A stretch of 49,930 nucleotides of DNA from Candidatus Hodarchaeum mangrovi (GTDB lineage: Archaea > Asgardarchaeota > Heimdallarchaeia > Hodarchaeales > Hodarchaeaceae): NCBI GenBank assembly GCA_016839515.1, contig JAEOUE010000198.1, forward strand, positions 1 to 49,930. Direction: 5' to 3'. This document shows, piece by piece, positions 26,083 to 35,569 of the stretch. Position numbers and translations under genes: made by a program. A model generated the notes under the pieces. It was not told the DNA's origin, made no database searches, and saw only the letters and a list, made by a program, of their open reading frames with translations. How positions within the stretch are numbered: the stretch's first letter is position 1; each line of letters opens with the position of its first letter.

Positions 26083-27471
26083 ATGGATGTTTATGATATA
26101 ATCATTATCGGAACAGGACCCGCAGGAATATTTTCAGCCTTAGAATTAATTACTGAACCGATCAAAATTCTAATGCTAGAAAGTGGACATAATCTAAAAC
26201 ATCGCATTGGAGGAAATCAGGTCATGCAAGGGTGGGGTGGAGCGGGTTCTTTCTCTGATGGAAAATTAACATTAACTCCTGACGTAGGAGGATTTTTGGC
26301 TGACTATTTACCTTTAAGAACTCTTGAAAACTTAATTAAAGAAATAGAAGATATTTATCTAGAATTTGGAGCATCACCTGATCGATTAGTAACTGGTGAG
26401 GGAGAAGCCATCAATAATGCACGAAAAAATGCTCTTAAAAATGGAATTACTTTGGTCCCTTACAGACTTTTACATATCGGAACAGATGTATGTGCTGAGA
26501 TCCTTGCACGAATGCATGACTTCTTGACGCATACAACAAAGGTAAAAATTAATTTCGATGAAACAGCTAGAGGGATTAAGATCGGGGAAAAAAATATTCA
26601 TGGAGTTACTACCGATAAAGGAGAATATTGGGGAAAAAACATTATTATGGCAACAGGGCGGTCTGGAGCTGCTTGGATGCGAAAAGTTGCATTAGAACTA
26701 GGATTAACCATGGAAAGTAATCCAGTTGATATCGGAGTCCGTGTAGAAGTACCAGCGGAAATATGTTCGCATTTGACTGATTTAGTTTACGAGTTTAAAG
26801 CAAAATACTATTCACCCACCTTTGAACAGGAATGTCGTACATTTTGCGTCTGTCCAAATGGTGAGGTGACCAAAGAGGTAGTATACGATCCAGAAACAAA
26901 TGACAAATTTATAACTGTAAATGGACATAGTTTTTCAAGCAAGGAAAAACAAACTCCTAATACTAATTTTGCTTTGTTAGTCAGTAGTAGATTTACAGAA
27001 CCTTTCGATGATCCCTTAGCTTATGGCCGTTCAGTTAGTAAATTAGCAAATCTCTTAACCAATGGAAATGTTATTGTACAAAGGTTATCTGATTTAAAAC
27101 GTGGTAGACGATCAAATTATGAGAGAATCCGTAGGTCTGCAATCACCCCCACACTAAAAGATGCAATTCCAGGAGATTTATCATTTGTTCTTCCTTATCG
27201 TCATCTCTGTAGCATATTGGAAATGATAGAAGCGTTAGATACCATAATCCCTGGAGTTAATTCAAATAATACACTTTTATATGGTGTGGAGACAAAATAC
27301 TATTCAAATAAATTGAAATTGACAGAAGAATTAGAGACTGAAATAAAAGGATTATATGCCATAGGTGACGGAGCAGGTGTGACAAGGTCGTTGGTTCAGG
27401 CAAGTATTTCTGGACTAGTAGCCGCTCGTTCCATCAAAAAAAAATTGAAAATGGAACCTAGCGAACTATAA
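26083..27471 (+). CDS. FAD-dependent dehydrogenase (COG2509 type)
   Basis: The protein of about 462 residues opens with an FAD-binding Rossmann motif, IIIIGTGPAGIFSALEL. It continues with GWGGAGSFSDGKLTL, the hallmark of the COG2509 uncharacterised FAD-dependent dehydrogenases, then ATGRSGAAWMRK, and a C-terminal FAD motif GLYAIGDGAGVTRSLVQAS. The C-terminal glycine-rich GDG motif contacts the flavin ribityl chain in this fold. Substrate is unknown. I choose ATG 26083; TTG 26074 is three codons upstream. It is monocistronic. Confidence 0.82.
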   Translation: MDVYDIIIIGTGPAGIFSALELITEPIKILMLESGHNLKHRIGGNQVMQGWGGAGSFSDGKLTLTPDVGGFLADYLPLRTLENLIKEIEDIYLEFGASPDRLVTGEGEAINNARKNALKNGITLVPYRLLHIGTDVCAEILARMHDFLTHTTKVKINFDETARGIKIGEKNIHGVTTDKGEYWGKNIIMATGRSGAAWMRKVALELGLTMESNPVDIGVRVEVPAEICSHLTDLVYEFKAKYYSPTFEQECRTFCVCPNGEVTKEVVYDPETNDKFITVNGHSFSSKEKQTPNTNFALLVSSRFTEPFDDPLAYGRSVSKLANLLTNGNVIVQRLSDLKRGRRSNYERIRRSAITPTLKDAIPGDLSFVLPYRHLCSILEMIEALDTIIPGVNSNNTLLYGVETKYYSNKLKLTEELETEIKGLYAIGDGAGVTRSLVQASISGLVAARSIKKKLKMEPSEL

Positions 27472-27520
27472 AGCAATAAGATTAGAAAATTATGAAAAAA
27501 TAAGGGGAATTTTTATTCCT

Positions 27521-28885
27521 TTAAGATGGCAGAGTTTTTCCATTAATTGGTTTTGGTTTTATAAGGAGCAACAATAAGACCATTGCAAAAATGACCAATA
27601 TACCTGAAGATAAGAAAGCTATACCAGGACCAAAAAATAAAAGATTGTTTCCAAAATCAAAATTATAAGGAAGAAAGAGGTCATATAACCAACCACCTAG
27701 AATAGGCCCTAATACTGAACCGAAATTATTAGAAGCTTGAACAACACCAAATTCTTTCCCACGTACCTCTTCAGGTATCAAATCACTTTGTAAAGAACGG
27801 AACGACGGAGTGAAAATACTAAAAAGAAACCGTGTGAACGTAAAAACTACTACGAGCATAAATATAGACATTCTAAATCCAATCAAAATCATTACAAAAC
27901 CTCCAAACATCCCTGAAATCCAAGTAGTCCTTTTTTGACCAAATTTGTCGCTGATTGTTCCGCCAAGAGGGGCACCTAGTAATGCCAGTGCTCCTATTAT
28001 ACCTATAACTAAAGCAATCTCTTCGGGGTCGAGAAAGTACATTTCTTCGATAAATAAAGCAGCTACTGGAATCAATAGAGAAAGTCCCAATCCGTTTACT
28101 AATGCTACGAGATAGAGTGTGTAAATACTGCGATTTCGATAACCCTCCGTGGCAGTTAAGACCCTAAAAAGAATTTTTGGACTCTGAATGATTTTTTTAA
28201 TCATTGCTTTTGTTGAATTCAGATATAACTCTTTTATTGACATCCCAGGAATCACTTTAGGATCTTTTACCCAAAAAAGAACCATTAATGTTGATGTAAC
28301 GCCTAAAAAACCCACACTGATGAATGTTAACCGATATGAAAGTGTTTCAGCAACAAATAATCCTTTAGAAAAAAAGGAAAAAAGACCAAAGCCTAGAAAA
28401 GGTCCTAAGGTTACGCCTCCTAACATTGCAAAGATATAGAGACCCAGATTTCTTCCTCTACTCTTCTCATCGGAAATATCAACCACTAAAGCTTCACCGA
28501 TAGCCCAAACAGAGGCAGTACCAATTCCTTGGATAGCTCGTAATGAAAATAATGTCAAAAAATCCGTTGCGAATCCATAGCCTATCATTAAAATGGTATA
28601 AAGGGTCATTCCGATCAATATTAATGGTTTACGTCCTGTCATATCTGATAATTCACCAAAAGCAGGTGTCAGAAATACTTGAACAAATTTCGAAGCAGCA
28701 ATAATAAGACCAATCTGTATTCCGATTCCAAAAACAAGAAAATTTAAAAGCTTAATTTCGCTTAAAATGTCATTTGCATAAATAGGAAAAAAGGGAGTTA
28801 TTACTGTATACCCTGTAACAATAATAAAAGATGCAAGATAAAGTGTAATAAGATTTCTTTTCGGATTAATTGAATATTCAGTCAT
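27521..28885 (-). CDS. Major facilitator superfamily transporter
   Basis: The 454-residue membrane protein has about twelve helices. MFS loop motifs are visible: GELSDMTGRKPLILIG between helices 2 and 3 and GTISDKFGQKRTTWISG between helices 8 and 9. It resembles multidrug or sugar efflux permeases; the substrate cannot be deduced. It begins 27 bases after the stop of the PEP-utilising enzyme gene on the same strand and could be its co-transcribed exporter. Confidence 0.85.
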   Translation of the reverse strand: MTEYSINPKRNLITLYLASFIIVTGYTVITPFFPIYANDILSEIKLLNFLVFGIGIQIGLIIAASKFVQVFLTPAFGELSDMTGRKPLILIGMTLYTILMIGYGFATDFLTLFSLRAIQGIGTASVWAIGEALVVDISDEKSRGRNLGLYIFAMLGGVTLGPFLGFGLFSFFSKGLFVAETLSYRLTFISVGFLGVTSTLMVLFWVKDPKVIPGMSIKELYLNSTKAMIKKIIQSPKILFRVLTATEGYRNRSIYTLYLVALVNGLGLSLLIPVAALFIEEMYFLDPEEIALVIGIIGALALLGAPLGGTISDKFGQKRTTWISGMFGGFVMILIGFRMSIFMLVVVFTFTRFLFSIFTPSFRSLQSDLIPEEVRGKEFGVVQASNNFGSVLGPILGGWLYDLFLPYNFDFGNNLLFFGPGIAFLSSGILVIFAMVLLLLLIKPKPINGKTLPS

Positions 28886-28912
28886 TTATCTTATTTCCAA
28901 AGAAATAATTTA

Positions 28913-31300
28913 CTATACTCGTTGTATAATTTTTATGATACCTTGTCCCCCGTCAAGTCGGACCTTATCACCTGAATTTAGTCGTAATGTAGCATCACCA
29001 CATCCAACAACAGCGGGAATTCTTAATTCACGAGCAACTATGGCCGCATGAGCTAAAGGAGAGCCAACGTCAGTAATAATAGCCCCAGCTCGGCCAAATA
29101 AAGGAGTCCAACCGACATTTGTTGTTCGTGTAACTAAAATTTCGCCTAATTGAAACTTATCTCCCTCTTTTGGGTCACGAATGATCCTAACAACACCTTC
29201 AATTTTTCCACTTGATCCAGGAAGCCCAGTAATAATGTCAGGATCCTTCTCAACCTCTTTTCCAATGATAATATGAGAATCAAATAAATCTGATCTATGA
29301 TTTGGATCAGCGTTCCATTCAAAGGGATCAAACCTTCCATTTATAAGGGAGGGATAAGGTGGTAATGCTTCTAGTTTTTGATAAAATTCTTTACGAGAGT
29401 TCAGGTATTCTAAAGCACTTGTATCAGTACCTAGGAGAATTCCTAATAATTCCTCAATAGTTAGAAGAAAAATTTCAGATCCCAAGCCCGTAAGCTTCCC
29501 TGCTTGTATGTAAAAAAATCGAATCATCCATATAGAACGAGTTAGTTCAGACCGTATGTCTTCTCTAATATGCATTTCTTCCAAAAGAGTTTGAATTTTC
29601 TGTAAATAGTTTTTAACTTTTTTAGGTTTCACTTCCTCTTGAAGTTTCTTAGTAGCTTCCTCAAACTCTTGAATCCTGTTTTGGAGAATTTGATCATAAT
29701 TTAAAGGAGAATAATTCTTTAATTGTTTTTCAAGCCATTTGGGTTCTTCAGCTGGACGGGAGTATCTAAGATAATTTTCAAAAGGATCACGATGACCGTA
29801 TCGATCCAGATATTTGTCATGAGTCATTTTTCCTTCAAGAATTTCTCTTAAGCCAATTAAAGGTCCCAGAGATTCTAATTTTGTAATATCCTTGGGAATT
29901 CCTTGAATCAAAATATTTGAAAACTCTTTACCAACTATTTTTCCTAATTCAATGCTCAAATTATTATACGGATTGTAAAAAACTTCGTTTGCTACTTTTA
30001 TCATCCAAATAGCTTCATGGTAGAGGGGTTTAAGCTCATTCGTCCAAAGATGAGCTAATTCAGCTTTATCAGATTGTTCTTTGATTTTGGTTTTAATTTC
30101 TTGACAATTTCCCTTAAAATTCTCAAGGAACTCAGGTATCTTCTTCTTTAACCTTCTTACTTTAAGCTGCCATTTAAATTCATCAGGAATGATCTTTGTC
30201 AGAATAGTACCATATGAAACATGAAAAGTAGGTATTATAACTTCAGGGGGAATTACACCGAGAGCTTCACTAAATATATCTCGAATTCGGTCATCGCTAT
30301 ATCTAAATCTCTTCATCGCACTAACCATGACACTACCATTTGAATAGATTCTCCCAGCAATATTTGCATATAATTTATGGGGAAGAAACCATTCATGTTC
30401 CATCACTTCATTGTTGTAAATGTCCCAAAGAGACCATTCTGAGGGATAGAGGATTTCAGGAAGGATCTCACCAACACCAGCAAAAGCCCAGAAATAATCT
30501 CCCCTAAGACTCTCGTTCCAATAAGCAGTTTTGGGATCATACCCAAGTAAAGTTGTTATTGGTCGAGATTGGAGTATATAAACTTTACCTTGACTAACAG
30601 CCCATTCAATATCTTGAGGAGCACCTAAATCTTTTTCAACCTGTTTAGCTAAGGAATATAAGTGTTTAGCAAATGGTTTGAACTCTTCTGGCCCAGAAAA
30701 AGTTCCTTTTGGACGTTGAAATCGAAATTCTAATGCATCAGATTCACCAGAGACCAGTTGATCCCCCAAACCATGAACAAAACTTCCCGACATAGAATTT
30801 ATACTCCCTGTGATAGGATCAGCGGTAAATAGAACTCCTGAGACTTTTGCATGTATTAATTCTTGAATAATAACTGCTATTTCATGTTGAAAATCAATTC
30901 CTTTACGTTCGGAATAGCTTACCACACGTTCAGAACTTTTCGACTGGTATACTGTATGTATTGCATCATAAATCTGATTGTTTGTTTTAACACTTAAAAC
31001 AGTTTCAAATTGTCCTGCAAACGCTGCAGAGGCAGAATCTTCAGCTAAAGCAGAAGAACGAACAGCAAAGGAAATATGAGCATTTTTCGTACGAAATTCT
31101 TGTATAAGTAACTGAGCTTGAGTCCATGCCTCAGGTTGTAACTTATCAGCTTTAAAAGCAGTAGCTAGAATAACAAATCCGTTGGGAACAGGATAATTTC
31201 GTTGATATAAACGAGCAAGAGCACCTCCTTTTCCTCCAGCTAGAGTAAAGGTTTTTTCATTGAGATCTGCAAAAGAGATTACATATTTTATATCATTCAT
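28913..31300 (-). CDS. PEP-utilising enzyme, rifampicin-phosphotransferase-like architecture
   Basis: The 795-residue protein begins with a PEP-synthase/PPDK ATP-grasp domain (FTLAGGKGGALARL, FAVRSSALAEDSASAAFAGQFET, QDIEWAV; about 1-255). A helical domain of about 430 residues follows. It ends in the phosphohistidine domain (ILVTRTTNVGWTPLF, then GSPLAHAAIVARE with H751). The PEP/pyruvate TIM barrel of PEP synthase is absent. This ATP-grasp/substrate/His order and length match rifampicin phosphotransferase (about 825 residues), which moves a beta-phosphate from ATP to its substrate through histidine. Archaeal RNA polymerase is not inhibited by rifampicin, so another substrate is likely. Adjacent: MFS transporter and a GbsR-like regulator. 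Confidence 0.78.
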   Translation of the reverse strand: MNDIKYVISFADLNEKTFTLAGGKGGALARLYQRNYPVPNGFVILATAFKADKLQPEAWTQAQLLIQEFRTKNAHISFAVRSSALAEDSASAAFAGQFETVLSVKTNNQIYDAIHTVYQSKSSERVVSYSERKGIDFQHEIAVIIQELIHAKVSGVLFTADPITGSINSMSGSFVHGLGDQLVSGESDALEFRFQRPKGTFSGPEEFKPFAKHLYSLAKQVEKDLGAPQDIEWAVSQGKVYILQSRPITTLLGYDPKTAYWNESLRGDYFWAFAGVGEILPEILYPSEWSLWDIYNNEVMEHEWFLPHKLYANIAGRIYSNGSVMVSAMKRFRYSDDRIRDIFSEALGVIPPEVIIPTFHVSYGTILTKIIPDEFKWQLKVRRLKKKIPEFLENFKGNCQEIKTKIKEQSDKAELAHLWTNELKPLYHEAIWMIKVANEVFYNPYNNLSIELGKIVGKEFSNILIQGIPKDITKLESLGPLIGLREILEGKMTHDKYLDRYGHRDPFENYLRYSRPAEEPKWLEKQLKNYSPLNYDQILQNRIQEFEEATKKLQEEVKPKKVKNYLQKIQTLLEEMHIREDIRSELTRSIWMIRFFYIQAGKLTGLGSEIFLLTIEELLGILLGTDTSALEYLNSRKEFYQKLEALPPYPSLINGRFDPFEWNADPNHRSDLFDSHIIIGKEVEKDPDIITGLPGSSGKIEGVVRIIRDPKEGDKFQLGEILVTRTTNVGWTPLFGRAGAIITDVGSPLAHAAIVARELRIPAVVGCGDATLRLNSGDKVRLDGGQGIIKIIQRV

Positions 31301-31385
31301 CTATAAATCCCTATCTCTATAATTCTCATATTAATGCGATAATTTTCATAGAATTGCAATTTAATTCATTTACCTGCAAAAACTA

Positions 31386-31394
31386 TTTAAATAA
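31386..31394 (+). promoter_or_regulatory. TATA-like box for the GbsR-like gene
   Basis: TTTAAATAA lies about 28 bases before the TTG at 31423 and about 40 before the ATG at 31435. This predicts a transcript start near 31416, giving a short or absent leader. Confidence 0.4.
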
Positions 31395-31434
31395 TTTATG
31401 ATGATGAATAAATAAATAATTTTTGACTTCAAGG

Positions 31435-31980
31435 ATGGGTAAATTAATTTCGACTGCTAATCTTTCAGATAATTCACTTACGGACCCCGAAAAGAGATTT
31501 ATAGAGTTTTTGGGCCATGCTTTTGAAATACGACGATCCTATAATTTTGGCCGTATTTTTGCATTATTAATTCTTAGAGCAGATACTCAGGAAAAAGGAT
31601 TAGACCAACAACAAATTTTAGAGAAAATTAATTCGAATTTTAGTAAAAATAAAATATCAATAAGTACTGTAAGCCGTGTCCTTAAATCTTTGGAGTTATC
31701 TAATTATTGTGAGAGTATACCAACAGAAAATCGCCGTCGAAAATACTTTACAACATCTAGTTTTAAAGAATTAACACTTATGCGTCTTTCCCAAAATTTT
31801 ATTGAATGGAAGAAATTTACAGAAGATCTGAATTTAATAAAAACTAGTATTTCACCTAAAGACACAAATAGTGCGTCTATGCTCACATTAGTTGGAACTA
31901 TTCACTTAATTTACCAAATTATTGTTGAGGATTATGAAAAACTTCTGAAATCAGTTTCAGAGCGGATTCAAAATCTTTAG
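31435..31980 (+). CDS. GbsR/MarR-like transcriptional regulator
   Basis: This winged-helix protein of about 181 residues resembles the GbsR family: an N-terminal helix (RFIEFLGHAFEIRRSYNFGRIFALLIL), an HTH (ISISTVSRVLKSLELSNY), a wing with basic residues (ENRRRKYF), and a long C-terminal helical dimerisation region. The family often responds to small metabolites. It is divergent from the rifampicin-phosphotransferase-like gene across a 134-base gap, so it may regulate that gene. Start ATG 31435; TTG 31423 is in frame upstream. Confidence 0.75.
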   Translation: MGKLISTANLSDNSLTDPEKRFIEFLGHAFEIRRSYNFGRIFALLILRADTQEKGLDQQQILEKINSNFSKNKISISTVSRVLKSLELSNYCESIPTENRRRKYFTTSSFKELTLMRLSQNFIEWKKFTEDLNLIKTSISPKDTNSASMLTLVGTIHLIYQIIVEDYEKLLKSVSERIQNL

Positions 31981-32064
31981 AAGTGTCATCTTTTGGATTA
32001 AAATAATACATAGGACTATTAACAAAACATATAAAAAAGAAATTCCTTCCCCTTTAAACATATC

Positions 32065-32571
32065 CTATTCTATAGATACCTTCTTTACATCAGGAGGAGG
32101 AGGAATCTTTGATTTGACAAATATTTCTAGAATACCGTTATTAAATTTAGCTTTTACTGAATCAGATTCTATTTCAGTTTCGAAATCTATTTTCTGCTTG
32201 TACATGTGTTCTTTTGAAGTAGTTTCTAGATTTATATATTTCTTCGTTGTTGTTAACTCGATTTCTCCCTTTTTTACACCAGGGAGTTCAGTAATGATCT
32301 TCCAAGTTTTAGTGTTTTCGTCATATATCTTTTCAGTTGAAGGTACTCGCCAACCTTCTTGGAGCATTTTTCCTGTAGTTGGGTCAACATTTCCAAAGTA
32401 TCGGAATACAGGTTTTTCCAGGGAATTGTCCCAATACATCTTGAAACCCCAAGTTCGTGCTTGGTCAGGATTTTTGGAAAGCTCATTTACTGATTGCTTG
32501 AACATCTTTTCAAAATCTCGATTTAATTCTTCAAAAATACGATCCCAATCTTTCCAGAATCGTTCGAACAT
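32065..32571 (-). CDS. Hsp20/alpha-crystallin small heat-shock protein
   Basis: The 168-residue chaperone has an N-terminal helical arm (MFERFWKDWDRIFEELNRD), and an alpha-crystallin beta-sandwich with ITELPGVKKGEIELTTTKK and FNNGILEIFV (the G-x-L motif equivalent). It ends in a tail beginning KSKIPPPP. These proteins form oligomers that hold unfolded proteins. Monocistronic, with GAGGG seven bases before the ATG. Confidence 0.9.
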   Translation of the reverse strand: MFERFWKDWDRIFEELNRDFEKMFKQSVNELSKNPDQARTWGFKMYWDNSLEKPVFRYFGNVDPTTGKMLQEGWRVPSTEKIYDENTKTWKIITELPGVKKGEIELTTTKKYINLETTSKEHMYKQKIDFETEIESDSVKAKFNNGILEIFVKSKIPPPPDVKKVSIE

Positions 32572-32853
32572 AATTTTCCCTCTTTTATTTTTCTATTAAG
32601 TATTAATAGACCTTTTATTTTTGATTAAGGTCAAGTAATAGTTTTTAAAATAAAATTTATATATTTAATGTTCACATTTTTAAAAAATTTTTCCTTTTTT
32701 CAGATATTTCTATTTTATTTTCTTCTAGAGAATATAAATAACTGGATATAAGGTCTAATAAACTTATAATTCGTAAAAAAATAGTTTAAAGGCTTTAAAT
32801 AACCGAAAAATTAATAAAAAAAAGTTTCCTCTCTTCCCAATTTGCTAAAAAGT

Positions 32854-33027
32854 TTAAATGTCCATGTAATTTTCTATTTTTCGCTTTATTGCAACTAATT
32901 GATTGTCGCTATAAGCTGTTATTTGATGTTTCTGCAATCCATGAGCTTTTACTTTATTAAGAACTTCATTTGTTGTTGGTGCGATGATATGTCGTCCACA
33001 CATATTACATTGATATGATTTTCCCAT
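32854..33027 (-). CDS. DUF1059-like mini zinc-finger protein
   Basis: On the minus strand, ATG at 33027 opens 57 codons: MGKSYQCNMCGRHIIAPTTN, then EVLNKVKAHGLQKH, a short strand, and IKRKIENYMDI. The C-x2-C-x(19)-H-x4-H pattern and length resemble DUF1059 proteins (C..C...V...A..H...H). Function is unknown. Likely a small zinc-binding protein. It lies about 280 bases upstream of hsp20 on the same strand. Confidence 0.6.
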   Translation of the reverse strand: MGKSYQCNMCGRHIIAPTTNEVLNKVKAHGLQKHQITAYSDNQLVAIKRKIENYMDI

Positions 33028-33611
33028 TTGATTTTCCCATCTTTTGGAGATTAGTACTCCGATTAAAATCTTTTATTTCAAGTATAAAAATATTTCTAAG
33101 AGCTAAAATTCAAAATTTTAGACTTAAGGCAATATTTAAAGAATTGATCAATAATGACTTGAAATTTACATATAGGTAGGGGGGATAAGCAAACGGGTCA
33201 GGTATTCTGTTTCTCTTGAATGTTTTGGACCCATTATATCAATATATTTCTTTCACTAATTAGGATAATAATATTCCAAATTAATAATATTATTTATTAT
33301 TCCAGATGAAATTAATACAAATCCTGCCACGGGATTGGATGGCGTGTAAATAATACCAATAATCAGAATTATTTAAAATAGAAGTAGTCCAATTTTTGGA
33401 GAAATTAGGAATTTGAGTATATTATCACCCTCAAAATAGAATTTTAAATACAAAATAGGGTATTATTTATTGATGTTAATTTATTTTACCATCAAAAATT
33501 CAAGAGCTCAATAATTATCGGATACTATAAATTATCTGTAAAAACAGATTAATTCTTCATAAAATCTAATTATTTATCTTTTGAATAGTAATCTTATCAC
33601 ATTAAATCAGT
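33028..33611. other. 584-base intergenic region with possible structured RNA
   Basis: No open frame is convincing. A locally GC-rich patch (about 33175-33235) stands out from the surrounding AT-rich sequence and contains the hairpin listed next. A second small inverted repeat is AATCC (33320-33324) with GGATT (33332-33336). A TATA-like ATATTTAAAG sits near 33132-33141, about 25-30 bases before position 33165. Confidence 0.4.
33195..33232 (+). ncRNA. Candidate hairpin RNA
   Basis: Nested complementary arms GGGTC (33195-33199)/GACCC (33228-33232) and ATTC (33204-33207)/GAAT (33218-33221) form a two-step hairpin with internal loops and a ten-base terminal loop. It lies in a GC-richer island in otherwise AT-rich, gene-free DNA. 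In an AT-rich archaeon, such islands often mark functional RNAs. No known RNA family is recognised, and it does not fold as a tRNA. Confidence 0.3.
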
Positions 33612-34541
33612 TTATCTTAAATATTTTTGTCCCATCCTATCAATAAATTCCTGTCGCCAATCTGAATAATAATAACCTTCCCCTCCGGTAATAATCTCAC
33701 ATGAAATTACAGAAGGATCTTTTTTTAGTAATTCTTCTGTCCTTTGAATATTTTTTATGGAGGGACTATAAAATATAACAATCACCATAGGTTTATCAAT
33801 AACAATCCATCCAACCCATACATTAGGATAAGTCTGAAAGAGATTTTGGAAAAAAAACACTTTATTTGTATCTTTCATAATCGAGATAAAAGCTGTAAAA
33901 ATAATAAGATCTTCTGAAGATCCTGGAGAAAGAATTAAGGGAAAATAGATAATCCTTTCTTCTATTAACTTTGCAATTCGCTTTTTAAGGGTTCTTGTGG
34001 AAATTTGTGTTTTTTGGGAAAGGTCTTGATAGGTCATACGTCCATTATTACGAAGTATAGAAACTAGATAATAATCGATATTAGCAATCTTAGGAGGATT
34101 TATTAATGGGGAGGACATTAAAAGGAATATCTCAACCTTTTGAACAAAAGGAGCTGTTTTGACAAAGTTTTCAAGATAAACTATCTCTGAACTTGATCGA
34201 TACGTAAAAACTACAATTAATTGATTATTCAAACCAACTCCAACTAAAAAAACTAGAGGATTATTCCCAATAGTATCTATAACATCTTTAATTTCTTCTA
34301 CATCTGGTCCAATGCTTATTCGGGCCAATGCGGTTTCTTCTCCTAGACTTCCAGGAATTAATTCGCAAGAATAGCCACGAATTACTCCTTCCTGCTCCAT
34401 TGCTTGAATTCGGTTTTTTACTGCATTTAACGATAGCTTCATCTTTTTAGCAAGTGTACTTAAGGGAATTCTTGCATTTACATTAATTATTTTTATTATT
34501 TCTAAATCCTGAGCGTCGATTTTAAACACCAAAAAAGTCAA
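33612..34541 (-). CDS. Double Lrp/AsnC-type transcriptional regulator
   Basis: The 309-residue protein has two successive Lrp-like units. The first has an HTH at about 10-55 (IINVNARIPLSTLAKKMKLS, then VKNRIQAMEQEGVI) and a RAM-like region to about 145. The second has an HTH at about 152-197 (ILRNNGRMTYQDLSQKTQIS, then LKKRIAKLIEERII) and another RAM-like region. Lrp proteins normally have one unit and dimerise. Fusion of two gives a built-in pseudodimer with different halves. The ligand is unknown. Divergent from a small zinc-protein gene. Confidence 0.8.
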   Translation of the reverse strand: MTFLVFKIDAQDLEIIKIINVNARIPLSTLAKKMKLSLNAVKNRIQAMEQEGVIRGYSCELIPGSLGEETALARISIGPDVEEIKDVIDTIGNNPLVFLVGVGLNNQLIVVFTYRSSSEIVYLENFVKTAPFVQKVEIFLLMSSPLINPPKIANIDYYLVSILRNNGRMTYQDLSQKTQISTRTLKKRIAKLIEERIIYFPLILSPGSSEDLIIFTAFISIMKDTNKVFFFQNLFQTYPNVWVGWIVIDKPMVIVIFYSPSIKNIQRTEELLKKDPSVISCEIITGGEGYYYSDWRQEFIDRMGQKYLR

Positions 34542-34732
34542 GGTAATTAAATAGTAGGATCATAGGAAATCCTTAAAGAATTTTTTCAAAAGTTGAACTT
34601 ACTACTGCAAAAAATGGAAGGAAATAATGATTATTTTACCGATTATGTTTATGATTCATCAAACAAACCTTTTATTTCTGATATTTCCTCTAATTAATTA
34701 GAGAAATTCAAATTTTTAAGGAAGGAAAAAAG

Positions 34733-34957
34733 ATGCAACAATCAATTACAAAAGAAAAAGCGATTGAACTTTGTGAAGTGGTACGGATGAGGAATAAAAG
34801 GAAACTTCTGAGTTTTGGTAAAATCCAATGTATTTTTTGCTGGAAATTTGGAACTAAAAAAGATAATCAGGGAGAAATTATCGTACACAATATTTGTGCT
34901 TTTAATGATGGATGCTATCAAGTAAGCAAACTTGATAAAGATCTTCAGAAGACCTAA
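34733..34957 (+). CDS. Small cysteine-rich protein
   Basis: The 74-residue protein has a helical N-terminus, a C-x2-C pair (IQCIFCWKFG) and two more cysteines (ICAFNDGC), so four Cys could bind one zinc. Family not recognised. An AAGGAAGG ribosome site seven bases upstream of the ATG supports expression. It is convergent with the membrane-anchored protein at 34973, with only 15 bases between. Confidence 0.6.
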   Translation: MQQSITKEKAIELCEVVRMRNKRKLLSFGKIQCIFCWKFGTKKDNQGEIIVHNICAFNDGCYQVSKLDKDLQKT

Positions 34958-34972
34958 TAGAAAATTGTTTTA

Positions 34973-35446
34973 TTAGAATACAAAATCAATAATAAAGACT
35001 TCTTGTCCTCCTTGAACTCGGAGAATAACGGTTGCAGAGTTTTCTGAATAGAGTTCTTGATATTGAAGTTTTAAAGGAGTCAAATCAAAAATTTTTACTT
35101 CTGTAAACCAAGCTAGACAGGAGTCATTGTTAGAATTATGACTAAGGAGAATGTTAGTCTGAATAGGATAGGATTCCATATATTGTTCTGATCCAATTAG
35201 AAGTAACTCGTGTTTTTGACATCCACCACCATACGAAAAATTAATACTAAGATATTGATTACTAATCTTAAGATTATTGATGTAAATAGAATCTCGTGGG
35301 GCTTCTGCATATAAATTACAGTCTAAAATTATTTTTTCATTATTCAAAAATAGATATGGATTCGATATTACAAATAAAAAACCCAACATACTAGAACTTA
35401 CTAATAGAAGAAAAATTCCACCTAAAATTTTTAAAGAGATTGCCAT
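34973..35446 (-). CDS. Membrane-anchored extracytoplasmic protein, GGC-x2-H type
   Basis: The 157-residue protein has an N-terminal hydrophobic segment (residues about 8-30) as signal or anchor, then a beta-rich domain. It contains YGGGCQKHELLLIG, then SHNSNNDSCLAWFTEVKIFDLTPL. A GC-x2-H followed by D-x-C is a pattern I know from several secreted proteins of unknown function. The two cysteines could form a disulfide, or with the histidine a metal site. Role unknown. Confidence 0.55.
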   Translation of the reverse strand: MAISLKILGGIFLLLVSSSMLGFLFVISNPYLFLNNEKIILDCNLYAEAPRDSIYINNLKISNQYLSINFSYGGGCQKHELLLIGSEQYMESYPIQTNILLSHNSNNDSCLAWFTEVKIFDLTPLKLQYQELYSENSATVILRVQGGQEVFIIDFVF

Positions 35447-35569
35447 TTGTCATTACTCTAGAAATCTTTCACTAATTCTAAATTCATGTTGACAATTAAT
35501 AATTCATTTTGTGTGGAATATCACTCATTCTCCAGTTATAAGAAACACAAACTATATTTTTGAAAATTC

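Noticed and set aside
32114..32599. Long open frame on the plus strand opposite hsp20
   Set aside because: It lies antisense to a clear Hsp20 gene, has no family features, and its composition follows from the opposite strand.
34733..34957. Small cysteine protein as a ubiquitin-like modifier for the nearby E1/E2 genes
   Set aside because: No terminal GG and no beta-grasp pattern; the four cysteines point to zinc binding.
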